Source: Candidatus Woesearchaeota archaeon UBA153 (GTDB lineage: Archaea; Nanobdellota; Nanobdellia; Woesearchaeales; UBA525). From it: DNA of 11,145 bases. The notes below the pieces were generated by a model. The model was not told where the DNA came from. It was given only the letters and a program-made list of their open reading frames with translations, and made no database searches. The stretch covers positions 1 to 11,145 of the forward strand of contig DASH01000082.1 of NCBI GenBank assembly GCA_002503705.1, written 5' to 3'. The stretch's first letter is position 1, and each line of letters begins with the position of its first letter. This document shows positions 1 through 6,563 of the stretch, one piece after another. Position numbers and translations under genes: made by a program.

Positions 1-1
1 C

Positions 2-286
2 CCTAAAGAGAGGCTCGCGTACTTAAGAAGCAAAGGGCTATCCGACTATCAGGCAAGAAAGGTCTTGCCTGAATTCACAAGATACCTTGAGGTGATGAAC
101 GAGACGACGATTATGTGCCGAGAGCTGACGACGCGCGTGGGACGAATGAACGAGAACTACTTCCAACGACAAGGAACAATCGTTGATGAGTGCAATCGTG
201 CATTCTTGAGACAACTGCAGCTCAGCGCGAACCCGTCCGGGAAGGTTTCGTACGACAAAGGATATGGAAGGGGGAAAAAGTCTTAA
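2..286 (+). CDS. Unknown protein, C-terminal part (5' end outside window)
   Basis: The reading frame is open from the first bases of the window to a TAA at 284-286, giving 94 residues without a stop, so the real start lies upstream. I do not recognise the family. The visible part is hydrophilic and probably helical (KGLSDYQARKVLPEF early, then charged helices rich in R, E, N and Q). It has two cysteines (in IMCREL and DECNRAF) and ends in a basic, glycine-rich tail (GYGRGKKS). There is no signal peptide or membrane segment in this part. Third codon positions are less G/C-rich than in the neighbouring SIMPL and DUF2062 genes, so it may have a different history. It converges with the SIMPL gene 35 bp away. 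An internal TTG at 65 could be read as a start, but the frame continues unbroken upstream of it. Confidence 0.6.
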   Translation, partial: PKERLAYLRSKGLSDYQARKVLPEFTRYLEVMNETTIMCRELTTRVGRMNENYFQRQGTIVDECNRAFLRQLQLSANPSGKVSYDKGYGRGKKS

Positions 287-290
287 AAAA
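275..290 (-). terminator. T-rich terminator of the SIMPL gene
   Basis: Read on the minus strand, two T runs (T6 at 285-290 and T5 at 275-279) begin about 30 bp after the SIMPL stop codon. Archaeal RNA polymerase commonly terminates at such oligo-T tracts without a hairpin. The tract overlaps the last codons of the convergent gene. Confidence 0.5.
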
Positions 291-321
291 CGGTTTCTCA
301 GCAGTCTTGATCGTCGTGCCC

Positions 322-1080
322 TCACGCCAGCTCGTAGTTCAGGTTGACGCTCGCCGTCAACGAGACCTTCTCCGGACTGATTGGCGTCGAGCCCATCTCC
401 TCGGCCGCAACCATGTCGTACGAGACCTTCGAGTTGTAGTAGTACGGGGTCACGTAGGAGTTCTCCGACACTGAAGAGAGCTTGCCGAGCGTCGCGCCGC
501 TCGCGTCCGCGAGAAGCGTCGCCTTGTCGCGCGCGATCTGCGCAGCAGCCTTCAAGGCCTCCTGCTTGTACCGCTCTTCCGTCGCCGGCTTGAGCCGGAA
601 GCTCACGCTCTGCACGCTGTTCGCGCCCGCGTTCACGGCCGCGTCCAAAACCGCGCCGACCTTGTCCAGGTCGCTCAACGTCACCTTCAACGAGACAGTC
701 TGCCGGTACCCCTTGTCGACGCTCATCTGCGTCTTCGGGTCCCACTCAGTCACCTTCTCCAGCGTGACGCCGACAGTCTCGAGCTCTTCACTCTTGACGC
801 CTTGGCCTTCAATGGCGACCATGACTTTCGTCAGCAATGCCTTGTTCTCCGTGCTCGCGTCCTTCGCGCGCATCGAATCAGTCACGACTTGCAGGATGAT
901 GACTGCTTGGTCAGGCGGCACTTCCAACTGCTTCGTGCCGGAGACGCTCAAGACGTCGTCCTGGTAGCTGTTGTCAATCGTGATGGGCGCGGTCGTCTTG
1001 ACGACCGCGACCAAGATGACGCCGAGGACCGCGATGACCGCGAGCCCGACCAACCAACTGTTCATGTGCTGTTCAGCCAT
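322..1080 (-). CDS. SIMPL (DUF541) domain membrane-anchored protein
   Basis: A 252-residue protein. A short N-terminal tail is followed by one membrane segment at about residues 8-28 (WLVGLAVIAVLGVILVAVV), then a SIMPL/DUF541 domain running from about residue 43 (VLSVSGTKQLEVPPDQAVI, the typical first strand and turn) to the C-terminal strand (VSLTASVNLNYEL). Alternating beta strands and long helices in between (ENKALLTKVMVAI; YKQEALKAAAQIARDKATLLADA) match the family. SIMPL proteins are usually exported or membrane-bound; their biochemical role is poorly defined. The start at ATG 1078-1080 is chosen because GAGGTGA (1086-1092) lies 5 nt upstream and the membrane segment then sits at the N-terminus. 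A longer in-frame start at 1194 would lie upstream of the TATA box and is unlikely. The product probably faces the outside of the cytoplasmic membrane. Confidence 0.9.
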   Translation of the reverse strand: MAEQHMNSWLVGLAVIAVLGVILVAVVKTTAPITIDNSYQDDVLSVSGTKQLEVPPDQAVIILQVVTDSMRAKDASTENKALLTKVMVAIEGQGVKSEELETVGVTLEKVTEWDPKTQMSVDKGYRQTVSLKVTLSDLDKVGAVLDAAVNAGANSVQSVSFRLKPATEERYKQEALKAAAQIARDKATLLADASGATLGKLSSVSENSYVTPYYYNSKVSYDMVAAEEMGSTPISPEKVSLTASVNLNYELA

Positions 1081-1092
1081 AGTTCTCACCTC

Positions 1093-1104
1093 GCCCTTAA
1101 GGGC
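1093..1104. promoter_or_regulatory. 12-bp palindrome abutting the SIMPL ribosome binding site
   Basis: GCCCTTAAGGGC is a perfect palindrome in the 5' leader of the SIMPL gene and ends directly at its GAGGTGA ribosome binding site (1086-1092). It could be an operator downstream of the transcription start. Its use is not shown by the sequence. Confidence 0.4.
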
Positions 1105-1142
1105 AGGATTTTCTTCTTCGTCACGGGGAGAAAAGCGGAGGG

Positions 1143-1156
1143 GGTATAAAAAAGGC
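1143..1156 (-). promoter_or_regulatory. TATA box of the SIMPL gene
   Basis: The minus strand reads GCCTTTTTTATACC. With the usual archaeal spacing of about 26 bp, transcription would start near 1123. That gives a leader of about 43 nt which holds the palindrome and the GAGGTGA site. Confidence 0.65.
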
Positions 1157-1174
1157 GTGTTGAATGTGACGAGA

Positions 1175-1209
1175 GTTGCAGTTATCAGTCTCAATGGTTG
1201 CAGTTATCA
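1175..1209. repeat. Pair of 13-bp direct repeats upstream of the SIMPL promoter
   Basis: GTTGCAGTTATCA occurs at 1175-1187 and again at 1197-1209, a period of 22 bp or about two helical turns, so both copies face the same side of the DNA. A further inverted pair, CAGTCTC (1186-1192) and GAGACTG (1215-1221), overlaps this area. The position about 20-60 bp upstream of the minus-strand TATA box would suit an activator or repressor site. The protein that would bind is unknown. Confidence 0.5.
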
Positions 1210-1231
1210 CGACCGAGACTGCAAGGATGCC

Positions 1232-1415
1232 TCAGAGACCGGCTCTTAGGCAAATGGATGGTCGCCAGCGTCAGGCGAGTCGCTTTTGACGCGAGGTTGC
1301 GGTGAGCGACGGGGGTTGGCCCCTCCGGGGTGGCGCGGAAGAAGGGGAAGAACGCGCGATGCGACGAGCGGCTGGCGACCACGCGAAAGCGATTTGCCTA
1401 AGAGCCTCAGAGACC
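1232..1415. mobile_element. MITE-like element (166 bp, 1241-1406) with 9-bp target duplication
   Basis: The element has perfect 15-bp terminal inverted repeats: GGCTCTTAGGCAAAT at 1241-1255 and ATTTGCCTAAGAGCC at 1392-1406. The 9-bp sequence TCAGAGACC lies directly outside both ends (1232-1240 and 1407-1415), as expected for a target-site duplication. An inner inverted pair, GGTCGCCAGC (1260-1269) and GCTGGCGACC (1371-1380), extends the symmetry. The interior is GC-rich, contains a CCCC-TCC-GGGG hairpin near 1321-1331, and is too short to encode a transposase. The structure is that of a non-autonomous miniature inverted-repeat element moved in trans. It sits just upstream of the DUF2062 TATA box and leaves that core promoter intact. 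The parent transposase family cannot be named from this window. A structured RNA gene is the alternative, but it would not explain the flanking duplication. Confidence 0.8.
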
Positions 1416-1420
1416 AAAGC

Positions 1421-1428
1421 ATTTAAAA
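1421..1428 (+). promoter_or_regulatory. TATA box of the DUF2062 gene
   Basis: ATTTAAAA, with TTTAAA at 1422-1427, is centred 28.5 bp upstream of the ATG at 1453, so the mRNA is probably leaderless or has a few leader bases. The right-hand target duplication of the MITE ends at 1415, six bases upstream. Confidence 0.65.
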
Positions 1429-1452
1429 CGACGAGACGCGGTGAAAACCGCC

Positions 1453-1977
1453 ATGCGAGAGCGTTTCCGACGGTACTTCCACGAGCTCGTCACCGCGCAC
1501 ACGGACGAGCATGACGTCGCGTTGGGCTTCGCCATCGGCACGTTCATCGGCATCGTGCCCACGCCATTCATCAGCTTCCCCATCGGCCTGCTCGTCGTCC
1601 TCCTCTACCCGAAGGTGAACAAGCTCGCGCTCTTCGGCTCGCTCGTCCTGTGGAACCCGTTCACGATGGCGCCGTTCTACTACCTGAACTACCAGGTCGG
1701 CGCGCTCCTCTTCGGCGGCTCGAGCGCTGAAATCCTCGCCTTGCTGAACGACTTCACGTTCCACCGCTTGATGAGCACGAGCTTCACCGCCTTGCGAAGC
1801 TACCTCGTGGGCAGCGTCATCATCGCGTCCCTCGTCTCCCTCATCGGGTACGTCGGCATGCGCAGCATCGTCCACGATTATTACCGGCGGAAAGCGCGCC
1901 GGGAACGCGAAACGAAGACGCAGAAGTCCCTCTCGAGAATGACGAAGGGACGACGGTCGAAGCGACGAGCGAGATGA
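1453..1977 (+). CDS. DUF2062 family membrane protein
   Basis: A 174-residue protein of the DUF2062 family. The signature LGFAIGTFIGIVPTPFISFP is at residues 24-43, with the family pattern of G, P and aromatic residues. It is followed by LVLWNPFTMAPFYYLNYQVG at about 65-84, another conserved DUF2062 block. Hydrophobic segments at about 24-51, 58-80 and 115-137 predict three membrane helices. The tail from about residue 144 is strongly basic (RRKARRERETKTQK, then KGRRSKRRAR) and probably cytoplasmic. The function of the family is not established; relatives are often found near cell-envelope or glycan genes. ATG 1453 is preferred to GTG 1441 because the TATA centre lies 28.5 bp upstream of it. 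Codon use is GC-rich, like the core genes of the window. Confidence 0.85.
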   Translation: MRERFRRYFHELVTAHTDEHDVALGFAIGTFIGIVPTPFISFPIGLLVVLLYPKVNKLALFGSLVLWNPFTMAPFYYLNYQVGALLFGGSSAEILALLNDFTFHRLMSTSFTALRSYLVGSVIIASLVSLIGYVGMRSIVHDYYRRKARRERETKTQKSLSRMTKGRRSKRRAR

Positions 1978-2041
1978 ACGCTTGACGAACGTCCGGAATC
2001 CAATCAGGAGTTCTTCATTCTTCAGTAGTACTAAACGAAAT

Positions 2042-2051
2042 CTTTAAATAG
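2042..2051 (+). promoter_or_regulatory. TATA box of the 2073-2675 gene
   Basis: CTTTAAATAG is a near-consensus archaeal TATA box centred 26.5 bp upstream of ATG 2073, predicting a leaderless transcript. Confidence 0.7.
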
Positions 2052-2072
2052 TGTGAGTTGATTCTAACGCAA

Positions 2073-2675
2073 ATGGGGTCCACGCAAGGCGTTGAGAAGA
2101 CGCTCGAATTGCGCGTAACGAGCGGTGCTTGCTGGGAATCATCCGAGACTCAGGAATGGTCTGGAACGCTGAGTAATCTCAAGGAGCGATTCCGGAATTC
2201 ACCAACGACCGGCTACACGATTGATGGTCACGACTACGTCCCTTCAGAGTTCTACCAACGACTCGGACAATATCTCCTCGAGAATCTTCATCAAGAAGAC
2301 CTCCGCCGCGTGACAGGAACTCTCGCGACTGAGAATTCATGGCAACGCTCCACCGGACGACCGCCTCTCACGGAGAGGGATCGATTGTACCACACCTATC
2401 TCGCGCTCGAGAGCGAGGAGATGAAGAACGCTCCGAAAGGCCAGAGGTCCTCAGTCTTTCAAGATAGTGGAGAAGGCGCGGACATGTTCGAAGCGGAACA
2501 GATTAGACAGAACGCGTACTGGACGATCGCTTCCCGATTCATGCTGAACCGTGGCGATATCATGTACGGAAAATTGTTCGACGGTCTGAAAGAAGAGGTC
2601 ATGCGGATCTGGACTGAAGAAGCCTGCGAGAAATCGATCTTCCCGTACCTCGACAGTCTCGCAACGAAGCAGTGA
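2073..2675 (+). CDS. Unknown soluble protein (200 aa)
   Basis: I do not recognise this protein. It has 200 residues, no signal peptide and no membrane segment. The N-terminal third has probable beta strands (KTLELRVTSGACW) and a segment rich in S and T; from about residue 55 the chain is mainly helical and charged (SEFYQRLGQYLLENLHQEDL; LTERDRLYHTYLALESEEM; KLFDGLKEEVMRIWTEEACEK). The only cysteines are C20 and C185. ATG 2073 is chosen because it lies 26.5 bp from a near-consensus TATA box; the in-frame upstream TTG at 2058 would fall between TATA box and transcription start. Third codon positions are more mixed than in the DUF2062 and methyltransferase genes, as in the LAGLIDADG gene and the partial gene at 2-286, so recent acquisition is possible. 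It converges with the methyltransferase gene, 31 bp away. Confidence 0.7.
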   Translation: MGSTQGVEKTLELRVTSGACWESSETQEWSGTLSNLKERFRNSPTTGYTIDGHDYVPSEFYQRLGQYLLENLHQEDLRRVTGTLATENSWQRSTGRPPLTERDRLYHTYLALESEEMKNAPKGQRSSVFQDSGEGADMFEAEQIRQNAYWTIASRFMLNRGDIMYGKLFDGLKEEVMRIWTEEACEKSIFPYLDSLATKQ

Positions 2676-2706
2676 CCCGTCAAGCAATTTCTGGAGAGAC
2701 AGAACT

Positions 2707-4050
2707 CTACCGCTCGTGTTTCTCCAGCAGCGCGACGGCTTCGACGTGGCTGATGTCCGGGAACATGTCGATGCCCACCAGCTCTTTCAGCTCGTACCGG
2801 GGTTTCAGCTTGGCGAGGTCGTCGGCGAGCGTGACCGGGTTGCACGAGACGTAGACGATACGAGGCACTGCTGCTTTGACGAGCGCGTCCAAGACTCCGG
2901 GCGTGCACCCGGTGCGCGGCGGGTCCAAAACGACGGTCGATGCAGCGAGCGGGTTCTGCGCCAGGTACTCCTCGACCGGCGAGTAGACGAACGTGACGTT
3001 CGAGACCTTGGCGCGCTGGCAGTTCTCCTTCCCCAACAAGACCGAGGACTCGTCGCCTTCGACGGCGATCACCGTCCCCGCGGTGAGCTTCCTCGCGATG
3101 GGAAGTGAGAGGTTCCCGATGCCAGCGTACAAGTCCACGACCGAGTCGCCCGTGACGAACCCCAAGACCGTCTCGATCAAGAGGGGGTTCGTTGAGAGGT
3201 TGCTCTGGATGAACGTCCACGGCTGGAAGGAGAACGAGAACCCTGCGGCGGAGTACGACGCGCCGTCCACGGGCGGCGGCGTTATCTTCCCGTCCGCGAG
3301 GAAGTTGATCGCCGCGATGCTCGCGTCCCGAGAGGGCAAGGCGTCGAAGAACGCGATGACCTTCTCCCGGTCGCGAGCGGCGATACCGTCTAAGGGGATG
3401 AGCAAGCGAGTCTTCCGCCGCTCGTCAACCACGATGGTCGCTTCCAGTTCGCAATCAGGAACGTTCAAGACGGCGTTCGCGTCGTGAGCGTTCAAAGCCT
3501 TCGCCAAGCCGACGATCTCTGACGCGACGATGAGGCACTCTTTAATCGGGATGATCTCCTTGGACTTGAGCTTGCGGAACCCCGCCGAGACCTTGCCGTC
3601 CTTGAACGAGACCGCGAGCCGCGAACGCGCGCGGTAGTGGTGGCGCTCGCGCGACGGCAAGACTCGCAACTCTTTCGGCACCGGGAGCCGTTGACGGTCG
3701 AACAGGAAGGTGAGGTGCTTCGCTTTCTCCAACAACTGCGTCTCGTACGAGACGTGCAGGAGGTTGCACCCGCCGCAGACGCCGTAGTGCGGACACTTCG
3801 GCACGGCGCGGTTGTCGGAAGGTTTCAAGAGGGCTTTCAGCTCGCCGAAGACGTACTTGCCGCGTTGTTCGAGAATCGTGGCTTCGACCTCGTCGCCGGG
3901 AGCGGTATACGGGATGAAGATGGGGCGTCGCAGGACGCGGCCGTCGTTCTCCAAGACGATCGTGCCGACGCCAATCCCGTACTGGCTGACCGACTCTATC
4001 GTGCCGCGCCACTCTGTCACGACTTCCGACCGCTTCACCTTGTGCGCCAT
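2707..4050 (-). CDS. TRAM-domain Fe-S RNA (uracil-5-)-methyltransferase, TrmA/RlmD family
   Basis: The 447-residue protein transfers a methyl group from S-adenosylmethionine to C5 of a uridine in tRNA or 23S rRNA. An N-terminal TRAM domain (about 8-72) is followed by an Fe-S site with Cys86, Cys92, Cys95 (CPHYGVCGGC) and Cys172 (KECLIV). The SAM-binding loop is DLYAGIGNLSLP (306-317), preceded by FQPWTFIQSN (275-284). Motif DPPRTGC (376-382), the nucleophile Cys403 in YVSCNP and the general base Glu437 in HVEAVALL are all present, so the enzyme looks intact. Archaeal members include tRNA m5U54 enzymes and rRNA-specific relatives. The sequence alone does not decide which target is used, so no gene symbol is given. 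ATG 4050 lies 26.5 bp from its TATA box. Confidence 0.93.
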   Translation of the reverse strand: MAHKVKRSEVVTEWRGTIESVSQYGIGVGTIVLENDGRVLRRPIFIPYTAPGDEVEATILEQRGKYVFGELKALLKPSDNRAVPKCPHYGVCGGCNLLHVSYETQLLEKAKHLTFLFDRQRLPVPKELRVLPSRERHHYRARSRLAVSFKDGKVSAGFRKLKSKEIIPIKECLIVASEIVGLAKALNAHDANAVLNVPDCELEATIVVDERRKTRLLIPLDGIAARDREKVIAFFDALPSRDASIAAINFLADGKITPPPVDGASYSAAGFSFSFQPWTFIQSNLSTNPLLIETVLGFVTGDSVVDLYAGIGNLSLPIARKLTAGTVIAVEGDESSVLLGKENCQRAKVSNVTFVYSPVEEYLAQNPLAASTVVLDPPRTGCTPGVLDALVKAAVPRIVYVSCNPVTLADDLAKLKPRYELKELVGIDMFPDISHVEAVALLEKHER

Positions 4051-4073
4051 ACGATGCGACGAGCGCGCTCGAG

Positions 4074-4080
4074 TTTAAAA
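4074..4080 (-). promoter_or_regulatory. TATA box of the methyltransferase gene, overlapping the upstream stop codon
   Basis: The minus strand reads TTTTAAA, with the TTTAAA centre at 4076.5, 26.5 bp before ATG 4050. It predicts a leaderless mRNA. The box includes the TAA stop (4075-4077) of the LAGLIDADG gene, so the two genes are packed with no spare sequence but have separate promoters. Confidence 0.7.
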
Positions 4081-4944
4081 GGTTACGGGTGTGGAGAGCG
4101 CCCGGAGCCTGTCGAGGTTGTCTTGACCGTAGAACTCCAGCACAAAATATGTCGTGCCGAGACCGTTAATGCATCGATTGAGATTCGAATCTATCCCGAA
4201 ACGTTCCCGTAACAGAGTCGCGAGCGTTTCGAGATTATATGAACGCCCGTAGAGTCGGGCATCGTAGCGGCGAAAGCGCAGCTTGACCGTCAAGAGTTGA
4301 GAGAGAAACTGGCGGCGCGCCTCTTCCTCCTTCGGAAACTCCCAATGATGATCATACGAGTTGAGAGCCTCACGAAGCAACGTCTGCTTTCCCGGATGCA
4401 AGAATCCTACCTTCTCATAAAATTTCCTGAGGTTCTCTCGACCCCAAATGTGAAGGGAGTGGATGTCCCGGTTCTTCTTTTTGACCGGGGTGCTCGTCTG
4501 AATGCCGAACCGTCTCTCGAGTGAGTTCTTAATCTGGTGAAGGCCTGGGAGATTGACTGATTCAATACCGATTGCACGGTTCTTCCCTCTGCTGCAGACT
4601 ACCCAGCCCTCACAGTCGAAGAAGGCACGCAACCAAACGGCGGCGCACTCGTCTGTCATCTCCGGCATCCGCCATTCGCGAGAGTAGAACGAACCGAACT
4701 TCGTCGTGAAGAACTCATAAGCACCTTTCGAGGACTTCGTACAACGATCCTGGCGTCCCGAGATGACCGGGATATCCAAGAAGATGGCCTCGAAGCGCTC
4801 TTGGAAGTCGCGGAGGAGGACCGGTTCAGTATTCCTGAAATCAACCCGATAATACTTGTGAGACTGTCCCGAAGGGTTCTTCACGACGCAACCATCACCA
4901 CTCAAGTACCCGTGAAGAGCGGCCAAGTCAACGCAAGACTCCAT
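4075..4944 (-). CDS. LAGLIDADG homing-endonuclease-like protein
   Basis: Counting from ATG 4944 the protein has 289 residues. It holds two LAGLIDADG motifs: LAALHGYLSGDGCV (residues 7-20, acidic D17) and VWLRAFFDCEGWVV (103-116, acidic E112). Each is followed by the beta-strand and helix pattern of the family, including ENLRKFYEKVGFLHPGKQTL (170-189), typical of archaeal members. Both metal-binding acids are present, so cleavage activity is plausible. A C-terminal stretch (about 235-285) resembles the module after motif 2 but lacks its own LAGLIDADG helix. The gene is free-standing: it is not inside an intein or an evident intron, and rtcB next door is continuous. Third codon positions are less GC-biased than in rtcB. 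ATG 4944 is preferred; a TTG at 5001 would extend it by 19 residues into the promoter. A TTTAAG (4966-4971) 25 bp upstream could serve a leaderless mRNA. Confidence 0.85.
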   Translation of the reverse strand: MESCVDLAALHGYLSGDGCVVKNPSGQSHKYYRVDFRNTEPVLLRDFQERFEAIFLDIPVISGRQDRCTKSSKGAYEFFTTKFGSFYSREWRMPEMTDECAAVWLRAFFDCEGWVVCSRGKNRAIGIESVNLPGLHQIKNSLERRFGIQTSTPVKKKNRDIHSLHIWGRENLRKFYEKVGFLHPGKQTLLREALNSYDHHWEFPKEEEARRQFLSQLLTVKLRFRRYDARLYGRSYNLETLATLLRERFGIDSNLNRCINGLGTTYFVLEFYGQDNLDRLRALSTPVTF

Positions 4945-5004
4945 CCTGATTGAGAAGAACTCGTGCTTAAAGAGGCTTACGACAACATGGCCAGTGGCCA
5001 ACAG

Positions 5005-5016
5005 CTATTTAAATAG
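5005..5016. promoter_or_regulatory. Palindromic TATA box between the LAGLIDADG gene and rtcB
   Basis: CTATTTAAATAG is a perfect 12-bp palindrome centred at 5010.5. On the plus strand it lies 25.5 bp before the GTG at 5036, predicting a leaderless rtcB mRNA. On the minus strand it would start transcription near 4985, about 40 nt before ATG 4944, so one box may serve both divergent genes. A weaker minus-strand box, CTTTAAG at 4966-4972, is an alternative for the LAGLIDADG gene. Confidence 0.65.
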
Positions 5017-5035
5017 TCCGAGAATCGCCTCCTGT

Positions 5036-6493
5036 GTGAAGAGTTTCGAAGTTGACGGGCAGACGCTCCGGAAAGAGAGCGAGACGTTATGGGTTATCGA
5101 CCCGGAAGGCGCGATGAAGGTGCCGGTTCGCCTGTTCACGAATGAGAAACTTCTCGAGAAGATTTCAAATGATGGCTCAATCAGGCAGGCATGCAATGTC
5201 GCCGCCCTCCCCGGCATCCAGGTGGCGAGTATCGTCCAAGCTGATCAGCACTGCGGCTATGGCTTCCCGATCGGCGGCGTCGCCGCGTTCGACCTGGACG
5301 GCGGCGTCATCAGCCCCGGCGGGATCGGGTTCGATATCAACTGCGGCGTCCGACTCCTCGCCACCCCTTTGACCGTGGCGGACGTGACGCCGCGCATGGC
5401 CGAGCTGCTCGACTTGTTCGCGAAGAACTGTCCGCTCGGCGTGGGTAGCGAGTCGAAGCTCCGTCTCTCGGAGGCCGACTACCAGGAGCTCTTGCGGCAA
5501 GGGGCGGGCTGGGCGGTCGCTCACGGGTACGGGACGCAGGATGACGTGACGCATTGCGAATCCAAGGGTTGTATTCCCGGCGCGGACCCGAAGAAGGCGT
5601 CGCCGCGAGCGTTAGCTCGGGGTCGGCAGCAGCTCGGCACGGTCGGCGCGGGCAACCACTTCATCGAAGTCCAACGCGTCGCGGCCATCCACGACCCCGC
5701 GGCCGCGGCGGCGTACCGGATTACTGGCGTCGACCAGGTCGTCGTCCTCATCCACTGCGGCAGCAGGGGTTTCGGCCATCAAATCTGCACTGAGTACATC
5801 CGGAAGATGGAGGACGACCAGCCGGACCTCACGAACGGCTTGCCGGACAAGAACTTGATCTACGCCCCCCTCGGCTCAAAACTGGCGGATGACTACTTCG
5901 CCGCCATGTGCGCGGCCGCGAACTACGCCTTCGCGAACCGTCACATCCTCGGGCATTACGTCCGCGAGAGTTTCGCCGAACTCTTCGGCCGCGAGGTCGC
6001 TGACAAGATCGTCACGGTCTACGATATCTGTCATAATATCGCCAAGCGCGAACGCCACTTGATCGATGGTGTCGAGAGAGAGGTCATGGTGCACCGGAAA
6101 GGCGCGACCCGGGCGTTCCCGCCAGGGTTTGAAGAGTTGCCGCCCGAGTATCGGGCGTTCGGCCAGCCAGTCCTCATCCCTGGCAGCATGGGCACCGCTT
6201 CGTACTTGCTTCACGGGACTGAGGAGGCGATGAGAGTCTCGTTCGGGAGTTGCGCGCACGGCGCGGGTCGGTTGATGAGCCGGATGGAGGCGAACCGCGA
6301 GTTCACGGCGGAAGGCGTGAAGCGCCAGCTCGCCGACAAGCACATCCTCATCCAGGCCGAATCCCGCCATGGCATCACAGAAGAGGCGCCGGGCGCGTAC
6401 AAGGACGTCGACGAGGTCATCAAGGTGTGTCACGACGCGGGCATCGCGAAACGGGTCGCCAAGATGGAACCGTTGGGCGTCGTGAAAGGGTGA
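5036..6493 (+). CDS. rtcB: RtcB, GTP-dependent RNA 3'-phosphate/5'-hydroxyl ligase (tRNA-splicing ligase)
   Basis: RtcB joins RNA 2',3'-cyclic-phosphate or 3'-phosphate ends to 5'-OH ends, using GTP and Mn2+; in archaea it seals tRNA exons after intron removal. The protein has 485 residues, close to the usual 480 or so. All expected metal ligands and the nucleophile are visible: D100 and C103 in DINCGVRL, H208 in GNHFIEV, H240 in HCGSRGFGHQ, H333 in YDICHNIAKRE, and H408 in HGAGR, the histidine that is guanylylated. K484 in the terminal GVVKG corresponds to the conserved C-terminal lysine. No intein interrupts it, although some archaeal RtcB proteins carry one. GTG 5036 is chosen because the palindromic TATA box lies 25.5 bp upstream and homologues begin close to this point; the in-frame GTG at 4994 would precede that TATA box. 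The cofactor archease is not encoded in the window. Confidence 0.96.
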   Translation: MKSFEVDGQTLRKESETLWVIDPEGAMKVPVRLFTNEKLLEKISNDGSIRQACNVAALPGIQVASIVQADQHCGYGFPIGGVAAFDLDGGVISPGGIGFDINCGVRLLATPLTVADVTPRMAELLDLFAKNCPLGVGSESKLRLSEADYQELLRQGAGWAVAHGYGTQDDVTHCESKGCIPGADPKKASPRALARGRQQLGTVGAGNHFIEVQRVAAIHDPAAAAAYRITGVDQVVVLIHCGSRGFGHQICTEYIRKMEDDQPDLTNGLPDKNLIYAPLGSKLADDYFAAMCAAANYAFANRHILGHYVRESFAELFGREVADKIVTVYDICHNIAKRERHLIDGVEREVMVHRKGATRAFPPGFEELPPEYRAFGQPVLIPGSMGTASYLLHGTEEAMRVSFGSCAHGAGRLMSRMEANREFTAEGVKRQLADKHILIQAESRHGITEEAPGAYKDVDEVIKVCHDAGIAKRVAKMEPLGVVKG

Positions 6494-6563
6494 GACGTTC
6501 GTTCTTGAGACGGATATTGGTCTTGATGCGCTCGTTTTGACACTCTCGTCTTGACCCTCCCCG

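Noticed and set aside
1241..1406. The inverted-repeat element as RNase P RNA or SRP RNA
   Set aside because: The conserved motifs of these RNAs are absent, and the exact 9-bp flanking duplication is better explained by transposition.
2459..3220. Long minus-strand open frame (253 codons) overlapping the methyltransferase gene
   Set aside because: It is a shifted-frame shadow of a GC-rich gene. It is arginine-rich with no recognisable motif, while the true frame carries every TrmA-family motif.
4994..5035. Extended RtcB start at GTG 4994
   Set aside because: The TATA box at 5005-5016 lies inside this extension, and transcription would start near 5036. The extension also has no counterpart in the family's N-terminus.
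5036..6493. Intein in RtcB
   Set aside because: The protein has the normal length of 485 residues and all catalytic blocks follow without interruption.
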